Origin: a virus | Length of the DNA: 37,096 bases | Virus record (IMG/VR): IMGVR_UViG_3300044982_000070 | Coordinates: 1-37,096 of that record | Direction: 5' to 3' (one strand) | In this document: in pieces, positions 1 through 6,842 of the stretch | How the letters are laid out: each line of letters begins with the position of its first letter | Numbering within the stretch: the stretch's first letter is position 1 | Program-made: the position numbers and the translations under genes | Notes under the pieces: generated by a model | Told to the model about the DNA's origin: nothing | What the model saw: only the letters and a program-made list of their open reading frames with translations | The model's database searches: none

Positions 1-12
1 CATCAGAAACTA

Positions 13-140
13 CTAGGAAAAAGAATCTCACGCTTGAATATATAGAAACTAAGGATAAGGAAAAAGCATCTCACCTAGGAAAAAGAATCTCACGCTTGAA
101 TATATCAAACTGGATGTTTTGCGTCTATCTTTTTCCTAGA
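13..140. repeat. Iteron array, putative replication origin (left part)
   Basis: A 31-bp sequence beginning CTAGGAAAAAGAATCTCACG is present twice without mismatch, at 13-43 and 75-105. A shorter copy, AGGAAAAAGCATCTCAC, lies between them at 58-74. Positions 121-139 hold an inverted copy (reverse complement CTAGGAAAAAGATAGACGC). The tract ends about 30 bp before the start codon of the replication-protein-like gene at 171. Spaced direct repeats beside an initiator gene are the usual architecture of an iteron origin. Which protein binds them is inferred, not seen. Confidence 0.72.
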
Positions 141-170
141 AAAAAACAAAATTATTTAGGAGATAGAATC

Positions 171-1136
171 ATGAGTACTGTCCGTGGCGTTAAAGACCGC
201 CGATTCAAATTTGTCCAACTACTTAATAGCATGTTCGAGGATACTAAACTCAGCCTGAAGGCTAAGGGTTTTATTGGATATTGCCTGACAAAAAAGGACG
301 ATTGGGTGTTTCATATGGATCACCTTGTTAGCGTTTTAAAAGAAGGCGATAAAGCAATCTATGCGGTGATTACCGAATGTATCGAGCAGGGTTATGCCTA
401 CCGGTATCAAACAAGGGATGACAAGGGAAGGGCAACTCCGATCGAGTTTATCATATCCGATTCGAAGGAAGAAATTGCACTCATAAAACAAGAAAAAGAA
501 AGCGATCCGAATTTCAAAAAATTTTTACCGGAACCCCAAAAAGGGGAAGCCGATTCACCGCAACCCGAAAAAGGGGAAGCGGTTTTCACTTGGGAAAATC
601 GATCCCCTATATATAGTAATACGAATAGCAGTAATACAAGAGAACAGCAACAACAGTCTGCTGCTGCTTCTTTTTACAAAGAATTAAAAGACATCGACAT
701 TCCTGCTGCCGACAAGATCGAGATTACTAAAACTTACCCTATCGAACGAGTCCGGTATGCATTGCTTTGGCTTGCCAAAAACGATAAGCCTTTAACCAAG
801 GGAGTAGCCGCTGCATTGAAATGGGCATGCAAAGTCCAGCCTGAAATTCCAAAGCCTAAGAAATCTGACACCACGCCTGTAAATCCAGAGGGCTTTAACA
901 AGTGCTATTACCGAGAGGTTTACCGTGTAGCTCACCAAAACGGCATAAGGCTTGATCAAGTAGGCATTCAAGATGGCAATGAATATCTCGAGACAGAGCA
1001 TGACAAAATCTACTTCAAAGACAAAGGATTCCTAGAGCAAATAGCCAATTACCTACGCAAAAAGTCCATCGATTGCCGTAATGTTTTCGATATGATTAAG
1101 GTTTGTCAAAATGATTTGGTCAAACAACTATGCTAG
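171..1136 (+). CDS. Replication-initiator-like winged-helix protein
   Basis: This 321-residue protein probably binds the adjacent iterons and starts replication. The first 90 or so residues (LSLKAKGFIGYCLTKKDDW, then an acidic/aliphatic helix-turn-helix-like stretch ending QGYAYRY) look like the winged-helix N-terminus of phage O-type or DnaD-type replication proteins. A Gln/Ser-rich linker around residues 145-175 separates it from a helical C-terminal part. The linker contains a short duplication (QKGEA/EKGEA). The start at 171 has AGGAG at 158-162 and is preferred over the in-frame start at 96, which would run through the repeats. Its 3' end overlaps the RusA-like gene by 7 bp. The family assignment is by pattern only. 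Confidence 0.68.
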   Translation: MSTVRGVKDRRFKFVQLLNSMFEDTKLSLKAKGFIGYCLTKKDDWVFHMDHLVSVLKEGDKAIYAVITECIEQGYAYRYQTRDDKGRATPIEFIISDSKEEIALIKQEKESDPNFKKFLPEPQKGEADSPQPEKGEAVFTWENRSPIYSNTNSSNTREQQQQSAAASFYKELKDIDIPAADKIEITKTYPIERVRYALLWLAKNDKPLTKGVAAALKWACKVQPEIPKPKKSDTTPVNPEGFNKCYYREVYRVAHQNGIRLDQVGIQDGNEYLETEHDKIYFKDKGFLEQIANYLRKKSIDCRNVFDMIKVCQNDLVKQLC

Positions 1137-1546
1137 AGAAAATTATTTGGGATATTCCTATCAAAACTTGCGATGAAACTAATGCTTATGAAAATCCGCA
1201 TATCAAAACGCGACGGCATAAACAGCAGCAATTCTTTATACGTTCTCTGTTCAATCGAGAGACTAGGGAGCTACCTATACCTTGCCTAGTTACGTTTGTG
1301 CGCTTAGGGCCCAAGCAAATGGACGAGGAAGATAATCTGCGAATGTCATTCAAATGGATAAAAGATGAAATGGGAGCTTGCCTGTTTCCGGAGAAGGTGG
1401 TGAATTATATCACAAAAAAAGGACAAATACGACAAAATAAAGGACATGCGGACTCTGATGTACGGATAAAATGGCAATATCGTCAAGAAAAAGCAACTAG
1501 ATTAAGTATTAGGATCGAGATTGAACCTATGAAAATAAACTATTAA
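1130..1546 (+). CDS. rusA: RusA-like Holliday-junction resolvase
   Basis: A 138-residue protein, the normal size for RusA endonucleases. Residues around 62-80 carry the acidic motif of that family (MDEEDNLRMSFKWIKDEMGA), where the conserved Asp residues bind the metal and the Lys follows one helical turn later. RusA cuts four-way DNA junctions as a dimer. In phages it resolves recombination intermediates before packaging. It overlaps the end of the replication gene with no clear ribosome site of its own, so translation is probably coupled. It faces the minus-strand gene at 1550 with only 3 bp between the two ends. Confidence 0.75.
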   Translation: MLEKIIWDIPIKTCDETNAYENPHIKTRRHKQQQFFIRSLFNRETRELPIPCLVTFVRLGPKQMDEEDNLRMSFKWIKDEMGACLFPEKVVNYITKKGQIRQNKGHADSDVRIKWQYRQEKATRLSIRIEIEPMKINY

Positions 1547-1549
1547 GAA

Positions 1550-1828
1550 TCAACAGATTGCAACTACAGGCTCTATCATTTCGAAAAGAAAATCTTGGTT
1601 TTGATATTTCCATTCAATTTTTTCATTTTTAAATGATCGGATTTGATTTTTGAGAATTTCATTTTCTGCCTTAATTGAGTCCATCTCTTTTTTCAAAAGA
1701 TCTATTTGCGAAAAAAGTTTACGGCGAACTTTTCCCATGCTTTCAACAGCATCATCTATTTGCTGCTGCATGTTAGCAAGCCTCAGTTCAGGTTCACTTT
1801 TATTGTCAAAATTTAACTCTAGCTGCAT
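1550..1828 (-). CDS. Small coiled-coil protein of unknown function
   Basis: Encodes 92 residues beginning MQLELNFDNK. Residues 15-75 form a long heptad-like stretch rich in Lys, Glu, Leu and Ile, predicted as a coiled coil, and the end is hydrophobic. GGAG lies at 1837-1840 on the minus strand, 8-9 bp before the start. It is the only minus-strand gene in this part of the genome and reads toward the RusA-like gene. I do not recognise a family. A role as a small adaptor or regulator would be a guess. Confidence 0.55.
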   Translation of the reverse strand: MQLELNFDNKSEPELRLANMQQQIDDAVESMGKVRRKLFSQIDLLKKEMDSIKAENEILKNQIRSFKNEKIEWKYQNQDFLFEMIEPVVAIC

Positions 1829-1842
1829 TGAATTTTCTCCAA

Positions 1843-1871
1843 AGTTTACAGTTTGTCATCATATTTGTAAA
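1843..1871 (-). promoter_or_regulatory. Putative minus-strand promoter with ATGACAAA element
   Basis: On the minus strand TTTACA is followed after 17 bp by TAAACT, and the spacer carries ATGACAAAC. The same element sits at the same offset in two other minus-strand upstream regions (10345-10374 and 36552-36580). The -10 box lies so close to the ribosome site that the leader would be almost absent, so this is a weak promoter call. Confidence 0.3.
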
Positions 1872-1891
1872 AAAACAAGTAAAATAAAATC

Positions 1892-1919
1892 TTGCTTTCT
1901 GATACAAAGAAATTATTTT
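1892..1919 (+). promoter_or_regulatory. Putative promoter for the methyltransferase operon
   Basis: TTGCTT and TATTTT are separated by 16 bp, with a predicted start near 1926 and AAGGA just upstream of the ATG at 1935. It lies in the divergent gap between the coiled-coil gene and the methyltransferase. Sequence match only. Confidence 0.35.
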
Positions 1920-1934
1920 AAAAAGGACTTACAA

Positions 1935-3239
1935 ATGATTGAATGGCACCTAGAAAAAATACCAATAAAAAATATCCAACCACACAAAAAAAACCCCCGA
2001 CAAATAACAAAAGACAGACTAACTCAATTAGAAGGGCTAATCACAAAGTTTGGATTGATTGACAAACCCATACTCAACCAGGATATTACTCTTATTTGCG
2101 GACACCAGCGCATAAAAATACTTAAGCGAATGAAAGTCAAGGAGATAGAGTGCCAAATACCCGACAGACTATTAGACGAAAAGGAAGTAGAAGAGCTGCT
2201 AATAGGGCATAATCTTATTCAGGGCAGCTTTGATTATGATATATTAGCTAACGAATTTGACGTGCTTGATTTACTAAATTACGGATTTACAGAAGAACAG
2301 CTTTTAGGGCTTACAAAAGAAATTGAAACGATCGAGTCTGATCTTTCAGAAGAAGACGAACCAGTACCTTTAGGTAAAGAAGAAGAAGCAATAACAAAAT
2401 TAGGAGACATTTATGAGCTTGGACCCCATAGGCTTGTTTGCGGTGATAGTAGCGATCCTAGTTGTGTTTCTCATGCGCTCGGCGGTGAGGAACCAAGAAT
2501 CATGGTCACAGACCCCCCATACGGAGTCAACTACGATCCCACCTGGAGAAACAACATCAAGTCCGAAGGAAAGTTCAGATCAGCCACAAAAATGAATGGC
2601 AAAGTCCTCAACGACGATAAGGCCGACTGGCGCATCACATATTCCCTTTTCCCAGGGGCAATCGCCTATGTCTGGCACGGAGGGAAACATGCCGGAACCG
2701 TCGCCCAGAACCTTGCCGACTGTGAATTTGAGATTGTTTCCCAAATTATATGGAATAAGCAAAACTTCGCCTTCGGGCGAGGTGATTATCACTGGAAGCA
2801 CGAGCCTTGCTACTACGCTGTCCGTAAAGGGAACCAGCATAACTGGCAAGGAGACAGAAAGCAATCCACCGTCTGGGATATAGCTAATTTAAACCCAGTA
2901 GGCAGGAAAAAGACCGATGAGGTAGACGATAAAGTAGAAGGACATGGAACACAGAAGCCTATTGAATGTATGGGGCGTCCTATTAAGAATCATACGGAAG
3001 CCGGCGATTGGGTATATGATCCTTTCTTGGGATCCGGAACGACTCTAATAGCAGCGGAAAAACTAGGTCGTAAATGCATAGGTATAGAATTGTCACCGGC
3101 ATATTGTGACCTTATTGTAAAAAGGTACATCAATTTTATCGCAAAAAGTGGACATAATGCTATTATTAAAAGAAACGATGAGTTAATATCGCATGAAGAA
3201 TTTATCAACAAAGGACATGAAAATGGGAAAAAAAATTAA
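1935..3239 (+). CDS. ParB-like nuclease domain fused to DNA methyltransferase
   Basis: A 434-residue fusion. Residues 1-100 match the ParB/Srx N-terminal fold: IPIKNIQPHKKNPRQI, then an ICGHQRIKILKRMK stretch resembling the ParB GxxR box. From residue 150 a beta-class amino-methyltransferase follows, with catalytic DPPYG at 193-197 and the S-adenosylmethionine-binding DPFLGSGTT at 362-370, then GIEL. The order catalytic motif first, AdoMet motif last defines the beta group (N6-adenine or N4-cytosine). ParB-MTase fusions are common in phages and prophages. They usually have no partner restriction enzyme, and none is visible here. The likely role is protection from host restriction or marking of phage DNA. 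The start has AAGGA upstream. The end overlaps the next small gene by 17 bp. Confidence 0.9.
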   Translation: MIEWHLEKIPIKNIQPHKKNPRQITKDRLTQLEGLITKFGLIDKPILNQDITLICGHQRIKILKRMKVKEIECQIPDRLLDEKEVEELLIGHNLIQGSFDYDILANEFDVLDLLNYGFTEEQLLGLTKEIETIESDLSEEDEPVPLGKEEEAITKLGDIYELGPHRLVCGDSSDPSCVSHALGGEEPRIMVTDPPYGVNYDPTWRNNIKSEGKFRSATKMNGKVLNDDKADWRITYSLFPGAIAYVWHGGKHAGTVAQNLADCEFEIVSQIIWNKQNFAFGRGDYHWKHEPCYYAVRKGNQHNWQGDRKQSTVWDIANLNPVGRKKTDEVDDKVEGHGTQKPIECMGRPIKNHTEAGDWVYDPFLGSGTTLIAAEKLGRKCIGIELSPAYCDLIVKRYINFIAKSGHNAIIKRNDELISHEEFINKGHENGKKN

Positions 3240-3462
3240 AGAAACAATGAAGGGAATGAAGAAGATAGCTTATAAGAAAGAGGTCGGAGAAAAAAGAATT
3301 CGAAAGATAAATGTTGAAAGGAGTAATGCTTTCGCAGAAGGCAAAACACAAACAGCAAAAGGCTACCGAAAGCACGAAGTTATGGCTCATAAGAAAGTTC
3401 AAGAGGAGCTCAATAGAGGCAAAAGACGCGAGCAAAGATTAAAAGAAGGTAAAAAGGTTTAA
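3223..3462 (+). CDS. Small highly basic protein
   Basis: Encodes 79 residues with Lys/Arg making up roughly a third, beginning MGKKIKETMKGMKKIAYKKE. No hydrophobic core is evident, so it may be unstructured or nucleic-acid-binding. AAGGA lies 8 bp before 3223, which favours this ATG over 3193 and 3217. It overlaps the methyltransferase end and is followed 2 bp later by another Lys-rich gene. No family recognised. Confidence 0.6.
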   Translation: MGKKIKETMKGMKKIAYKKEVGEKRIRKINVERSNAFAEGKTQTAKGYRKHEVMAHKKVQEELNRGKRREQRLKEGKKV

Positions 3463-3464
3463 GA

Positions 3465-3644
3465 ATGTTTAATGATGAATTGTGGGATCAAGAAAAAAAA
3501 TTAGCCAAACAACACGCACATGAAAAAAAAATGGGATTGAAAAGTGCAGCAAAAACGACAAAATCAATTCATACAAAGACAGCTAATGCGATATTGAAAA
3601 ATATAGAAAAACGCGAAAAAGAAGAAAGTAAAAAGAAAAAATAA
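3465..3644 (+). CDS. Small Lys-rich protein
   Basis: Encodes 59 residues, MFNDELWDQEKKLAKQHAHE at the start and a Lys/Glu tail ending KKKK. It begins 2 bp after the previous stop and ends directly before the next ATG. Tight spacing on both sides and the coherent frame support it as a gene. Composition resembles the preceding gene product. Function unknown. Confidence 0.55.
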   Translation: MFNDELWDQEKKLAKQHAHEKKMGLKSAAKTTKSIHTKTANAILKNIEKREKEESKKKK

Positions 3645-4028
3645 ATGGTTTTTACTACAAAAAGTCATCCACCTTCTATTCCAATGCGGTTCAATCCGCA
3701 ATTGCTGTCGACACCAACTTTTGGTTTTTCTGCTAAAAAGTTGCTTAAAATTGCAGAATTCCTAAAAAAAAAGGTAAATTCTAATGAGTTTAAGAAATTT
3801 CCGGCCACCTTGACAAAATTAAAACAGCAGCATCAGCAATTTATGGAGCTTTATGAGCGGGCGATTATTGAAGAAAAACAGGCTAAAGAAAAAAAGGGTC
3901 TCAAAACTCACTGGTTGGGCTATCGACCTAGACTTGTTAACCGCAATGACCAACGCCTATTTGAAAGACTTGACGACCGAAGACGAATGTCCGTTGCTAC
4001 TTCCGGCCGGAAAAACTATAATGTTTAG
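3645..4028 (+). CDS. Unknown protein, probably frameshifted relative to downstream frame
   Basis: The first 84 residues look like real protein: a Pro-rich start, then helical FGFSAKKLLKIAEFLKKKV and an EEKQAKEKK helix. After residue 85 the frame becomes Arg-rich (RRRMSVATSGRKN), typical of out-of-frame reading. The overlapping frame 3853-4092 there reads as well-formed protein (LTGWAIDLDLLTAM). The two frames meet at a run of seven A followed by GGG near 3890-3899, and losing one A would join them. So this is either a sequencing or assembly indel, a programmed shift, or two overlapping genes. Confidence 0.5.
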   Translation: MVFTTKSHPPSIPMRFNPQLLSTPTFGFSAKKLLKIAEFLKKKVNSNEFKKFPATLTKLKQQHQQFMELYERAIIEEKQAKEKKGLKTHWLGYRPRLVNRNDQRLFERLDDRRRMSVATSGRKNYNV

Positions 4029-4092
4029 AAGGTATGACCCATTTAAAATATATGAAAGCAAAAAAACTGAATGCGAAGCTGATCCCTCTTGA
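3853..4092 (+). CDS. Unknown protein or C-terminal half of the gene at 3645
   Basis: Encodes up to 79 residues. The first 17 are poly-Lys/Arg and look like the shadow of the other frame, whereas residues 18-79 (TGWAIDLDLLTAM, DECPLLLPAGKTIMF) look genuine. A GGAG at 3844-3847 precedes the ATG, so independent initiation is possible. The alternative is that this is the C-terminus of the protein begun at 3645, reached by a +1 shift in the A-run. Its 3' end overlaps the next gene. No family recognised. Confidence 0.5.
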   Translation: MSGRLLKKNRLKKKRVSKLTGWAIDLDLLTAMTNAYLKDLTTEDECPLLLPAGKTIMFRRYDPFKIYESKKTECEADPS

Positions 4093-4324
4093 CGAAGGAG
4101 AAGATCCTCCGGCTGAATTAATCAATCCAGATTATAAACAGCAGCCTGGAAATTCCCGAAAGTGTGTAGAATGTGGAAAGTGGCACGACACTATTGTCGA
4201 AAATACTCGAACTGGTGAAAGGATATCAGAGATTGATAAATGCTATGATTGCTTCATGACTGGAGCTTTTAAATTCCAACCGTACGATGGAATCGTACAA
4301 CTGAAGGAGTCGGTTACAGAATGA
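4034..4324 (+). CDS. Small zinc-ribbon-like protein
   Basis: Encodes 96 residues with two Cys pairs, CVEC near residue 44 and CYDC near 73, about 28 residues apart, consistent with one structural zinc. The start is uncertain: AGAAGG sits only 1 bp before 4034, and an in-frame ATG at 4052 has no ribosome site. It overlaps the preceding frame and shares an ATGA with the following gene at 4321. Phages often carry such small zinc proteins, and no specific role can be assigned. Confidence 0.6.
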   Translation: MTHLKYMKAKKLNAKLIPLDEGEDPPAELINPDYKQQPGNSRKCVECGKWHDTIVENTRTGERISEIDKCYDCFMTGAFKFQPYDGIVQLKESVTE

Positions 4325-4542
4325 GACACAGTGAAGAAGAATGGCATGGTTGCCTCTTTGTAAAAACTTCCGATGGACGGATAGTAAATGTCGCCGAAGA
4401 GTTAAATCGTCTTGAAAAAGAAAAAAAGACAAAAGAGAGGTATGAACTAGAGGACCAGATAATTCGCGACCTTATTTTATCTTCCCCTTGTTCTGACGAA
4501 GTTTTGAAAAACACACCAGATTGTGGAATATCTTATGAGTGA
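4321..4542 (+). CDS. Small charged protein of unknown function
   Basis: Encodes 73 residues starting MRHSEEEWHGCLFVKTSDGR, with a charged helix (LNRLEKEKKTKERYELEDQI) in the middle. It is joined to the preceding gene by an ATGA overlap and overlaps the next start by 8 bp, so it is probably translationally coupled within the early operon. No family recognised. Confidence 0.55.
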   Translation: MRHSEEEWHGCLFVKTSDGRIVNVAEELNRLEKEKKTKERYELEDQIIRDLILSSPCSDEVLKNTPDCGISYE

Positions 4543-4729
4543 AAAACCTAAAAAGAACAAGCTCTATGTTAAATTTTCAAACAACATCCACTTTTCGGAA
4601 TCCTTTCTAAAAAAATACAATATCGAATATGAACCAGAAGACTTGGAAGACACACCTTTGGGTAAGTGTTATGTGGTAAGGAGAGATTCAAATGGACAGA
4701 ACATCGATTCAGTGCCCAAGCTGCAATAG
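4535..4729 (+). CDS. Small protein of unknown function
   Basis: Encodes 64 residues, MSEKPKKNKLYVKFSNNIHF at the start, with mixed alpha/beta composition. The ATG at 4535 is preferred over the in-frame GTG at 4523 because GTGGA lies 6-10 bp upstream. It overlaps the next gene by 38 bp. No recognised domain. Confidence 0.5.
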   Translation: MSEKPKKNKLYVKFSNNIHFSESFLKKYNIEYEPEDLEDTPLGKCYVVRRDSNGQNIDSVPKLQ

Positions 4730-4925
4730 AAATATAAGTATAGCATTAAAGCCACCCTTATGTTCTCTTTTACCTTTGGACTTAGAATATTCCCATATAC
4801 CTAACTATCCAAAACAACATACACTCTGCGATATTCTTTATGTCCATGAAGAACTGGTTAAAGAAAATAAGTATCTCAGAAAAAAAATAGACCAGCTCCA
4901 TGAAAAGCTTTATGACAGTCGGTGA
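4692..4925 (+). CDS. Small protein with CPSC zinc motif and coiled-coil tail
   Basis: Encodes 77 residues. CPSC at residues 8-11 and two further Cys (about 23 and 46) could bind zinc. The last 25 residues (EELVKENKYLRKKIDQLHEK) are a clear coiled-coil heptad. AAGGAG about 10 bp upstream supports this start inside the previous gene. It ends the first run of early genes and is followed by a 189-bp gap. Confidence 0.55.
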   Translation: MDRTSIQCPSCNRNISIALKPPLCSLLPLDLEYSHIPNYPKQHTLCDILYVHEELVKENKYLRKKIDQLHEKLYDSR

Positions 4926-5058
4926 AAAAACGTAAGCGACTCAATTCTTATTTGATGGTCATTTGATTGGTGTAATATTAGGGTACTCTCCTTTAGTATA
5001 GTACATCATTTTTTTAAAACAGTCTCCACTTGTCTTTTTGAAATCAGTGTTTTATCGC

Positions 5059-5087
5059 TTGACATAATGTAACATCATGTCTTAAAC
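5059..5087 (+). promoter_or_regulatory. Promoter with near-perfect palindromic operator
   Basis: A consensus -35 TTGACA (5059-5064) is followed by 17 bp and a weak -10 TTAAAC. The spacer and half the -35 are filled by a 21-bp near-perfect palindrome at 5061-5081, GACATAATGT-A-ACATCATGTC, with 9 of 10 arm positions symmetric. This is typical of a repressor operator. The upstream gap 4926-5058 shows only weak hairpins and no gene. Confidence 0.55.
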
Positions 5088-5114
5088 TTGCAAGCAACAA
5101 TTAAGGAGGGTTTT

Positions 5115-5297
5115 ATGGACTGGATTCAATTCATTATTTTTATAGGATCAACTGTCGGGTTATTTTTTTGGAATAGATCCGAATCAAGATCAGATATGCG
5201 TCACATGATGACAATTATTGATAATATACAAAAAGAAATGAAAGACTTTCACGGCCGTCTTTGCGCAATAGAAGAAAGGAATAAAGGTGGAAAGTAG
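5115..5297 (+). CDS. Small membrane-anchored coiled-coil protein
   Basis: Encodes 60 residues with one transmembrane helix (IQFIIFIGSTVGLFFW, residues 3-20) followed by a charged helix ending MKDFHGRLCAIEER. AAGGAGGG at 5103-5110 is among the strongest ribosome sites in the window. I recall the DFHGRLC-x-IEE ending in many small phage and prophage membrane proteins of unknown function. A holin-like or superinfection role is possible but not shown. It overlaps the next small membrane gene by 11 bp. Confidence 0.65.
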   Translation: MDWIQFIIFIGSTVGLFFWNRSESRSDMRHMMTIIDNIQKEMKDFHGRLCAIEERNKGGK

Positions 5298-5427
5298 CAA
5301 TTTCATAACTGTTATATGCATCTTGGTTTTGCTCATGATGTTCACTGGTCATTATCAAGATGCATACTTAACATTATTATTTTGCATTTTTGGACAGCTT
5401 GTAATGATAAAGGATAAATTAAAATGA
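5287..5427 (+). CDS. Small two-helix membrane protein (GTG start)
   Basis: Encodes 46 residues from a GTG, with AGGA about 8 bp upstream. Two hydrophobic segments, FITVICILVLLMMF and AYLTLLFCIFGQLVMI, are separated by GHYQD, followed by a basic tail KDKLK. That is a plausible N-in/C-in hairpin. It overlaps both neighbours (11 bp before, ATGA after). Size and topology resemble small holins, and this is a candidate only. Confidence 0.5.
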   Translation: MESSNFITVICILVLLMMFTGHYQDAYLTLLFCIFGQLVMIKDKLK

Positions 5428-5828
5428 AAGATATTGAAGGCGAGATTCAAGAGCTAAAAAATAACGTGGCTTATATTGCTGACACTTTGGAGCTCATGCT
5501 TCCTAAGTCTAATCGCTATGGAGCGGAGATGGACCCAGATGACATCAAATCTATTTTGCATAAGCCCTTATTTGAGAAGTTGAAGATTATGCAAGAGAGC
5601 CTCCAGTGCAATATCGATGTTATTTATAAACAGTCAGAAGCAGACACTGAAGAATGTAATATGACCGAATATGCAAGAGCCAACGGTCAGATTTGGGGTC
5701 TTCAGTATGCTAAGGGAATGCTTGACGCGATCCTAAGATTAGAAGAGGGAAGAGATTTATGGGACAAGGAAAAAAAATCGGATACAAAAGAGTCAGCACG
5801 AACGAGCAGAATCCAGACAGTCAATTAA
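5424..5828 (+). CDS. Unknown helical protein
   Basis: Encodes 134 residues starting MKDIEGEIQELKNNVAYIAD, mostly helical and acidic, with two Cys. It joins the previous gene through ATGA and overlaps the serine recombinase by 70 bp. The polar ending (KESARTSRIQTVN) is the part shared with that other frame. The overlap must be genuine, because the recombinase needs its catalytic serine close to its N-terminus. No family recognised. Confidence 0.55.
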   Translation: MKDIEGEIQELKNNVAYIADTLELMLPKSNRYGAEMDPDDIKSILHKPLFEKLKIMQESLQCNIDVIYKQSEADTEECNMTEYARANGQIWGLQYAKGMLDAILRLEEGRDLWDKEKKSDTKESARTSRIQTVN

Positions 5829-6364
5829 TTGGGATCGAATTAGATCGGATATTTGTGGACATCGAAACAGGATACTCTACAAAAAACAGACATGGATTGG
5901 CGAATCTTAAAGAATATGTAAGAGATGACGATGTTGTTTTTGTTGAATGCATGGATCGACTAGGTCGTAATGGGTACGATCTTGATGCGATTGTTGAATT
6001 TCTTTTGAAAAAAGGTGTTCAAGTTAATTTTGTAAGAGAAAGTATAATCCTGGGTAAAAAAAATGATATAATGTCAAAACTTGCCTATGATATGATGAAA
6101 TCGTTTATACATTTCTTTTCTCAACTGGCAAAGGAACGGCAAAGAATTGGAATTGAAAAAGCAAAGAAGGAAGGAAAATATAAAGGCGGTAAAACAAAAT
6201 TAACGTTCTTAATGCAATGTCGATTAAAAGAATTGATGAAGACTAGGACGTCAAAAAGCAAGATTTCTAAAGAGCTCGGGATATCGCGATTCACTTTATA
6301 TCGATATCTTGAAAAAATACAACAACAACAGCAGCAGGAACATGAAAAAGACAGAACTATTTGA
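5759..6364 (+). CDS. Serine recombinase (resolvase/invertase family)
   Basis: A 201-residue protein, the usual length for small resolvases. GYKRVSTNEQNPDSQL at residues 8-23 places the catalytic Ser at 13. DRLGR at 66-70 provides the conserved arginines. The ERQRIGIEKAKKEGKYKGGK segment is the usual link to the C-terminal helix-turn-helix, here ISKELGISRFTLYRYL. Such enzymes make a staggered double-strand cut and rotate the ends, resolving multimers or inverting segments. No flanking inverted repeats or transposase are seen, so it is probably resident. Multimer resolution of a circular replicon is the most economical role. It ends in a Gln-rich tail. Confidence 0.9.
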   Translation: MGQGKKIGYKRVSTNEQNPDSQLIGIELDRIFVDIETGYSTKNRHGLANLKEYVRDDDVVFVECMDRLGRNGYDLDAIVEFLLKKGVQVNFVRESIILGKKNDIMSKLAYDMMKSFIHFFSQLAKERQRIGIEKAKKEGKYKGGKTKLTFLMQCRLKELMKTRTSKSKISKELGISRFTLYRYLEKIQQQQQQEHEKDRTI

Positions 6365-6842
6365 TAGGTCATTTAAATTAAAACATTTTGGTTACGGAGA
6401 TTGGCTGGATGAACCAGATGATATCGAGTTTAAATATCGAGGCATTAAGTGTGTGGTGCAAAGAGTTGTTAAACGAGAGCCTTTTGCCAAAGACGAGGTT
6501 TATTTTGGGGGACATTTCTGCGGGTATATATTTTTACCTAAAGATCATCCTTTGTCGGCTATTGATAAAAAGGAAATTTCAATTAGCTGTCATGGGGGCA
6601 TTACATATAGGAAATATGAAGGAGAAAATCTTGTTATTGGATTTGATTGTGGTCATTTGACAGACATGGTGCCAACGATGATAGAATTTCGCAAACAATA
6701 TCCTATCCCTAATATTTTCCCTATCCCAGAAAGGATGAAGGATCATCCTTTGTTCAATCCTGTTTATCGAGATCTATCTTATTGTATTAAAGAGTGTAAG
6801 TTTATGGTAAAACAAGCTAATAAACTTGGAGTAGCTAAATGA
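6342..6842 (+). CDS. Phage protein with HGGITY / GFDCGH motifs, function unknown
   Basis: Encodes 166 residues. The conserved-looking core is CHGGITYRK followed by GFDCGHLTD, a pair of motifs I recall from a widespread family of uncharacterised phage proteins. The His, Asp and Cys could form a metal or catalytic site. The ATG at 6342 has AGGAA just upstream and is preferred over the TTG at 6309. It overlaps the recombinase by 23 bp and the next gene by 4 bp. Confidence 0.65.
   Translation: MKKTELFDRSFKLKHFGYGDWLDEPDDIEFKYRGIKCVVQRVVKREPFAKDEVYFGGHFCGYIFLPKDHPLSAIDKKEISISCHGGITYRKYEGENLVIGFDCGHLTDMVPTMIEFRKQYPIPNIFPIPERMKDHPLFNPVYRDLSYCIKECKFMVKQANKLGVAK

Noticed and set aside
13-105. Possible CRISPR array from the regular repeats
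   Set aside because: Only two full repeats, with variable spacing, related sequence between them and an inverted copy. No cas genes. The array fits iterons better.
407-1001. Minus-strand open frames opposite the replication gene
   Set aside because: Low-quality composition, no ribosome site, fully covered by the well-formed + strand gene.
2413-3211. Several frames within the methyltransferase gene on both strands
   Set aside because: Shadows of the + strand gene, whose motifs and start are clear.
5759-6364. Mobile element (IS or transposon) around the serine recombinase
   Set aside because: No terminal inverted repeats, transposase or target duplication found around it, and the flanking genes are translationally coupled to it.
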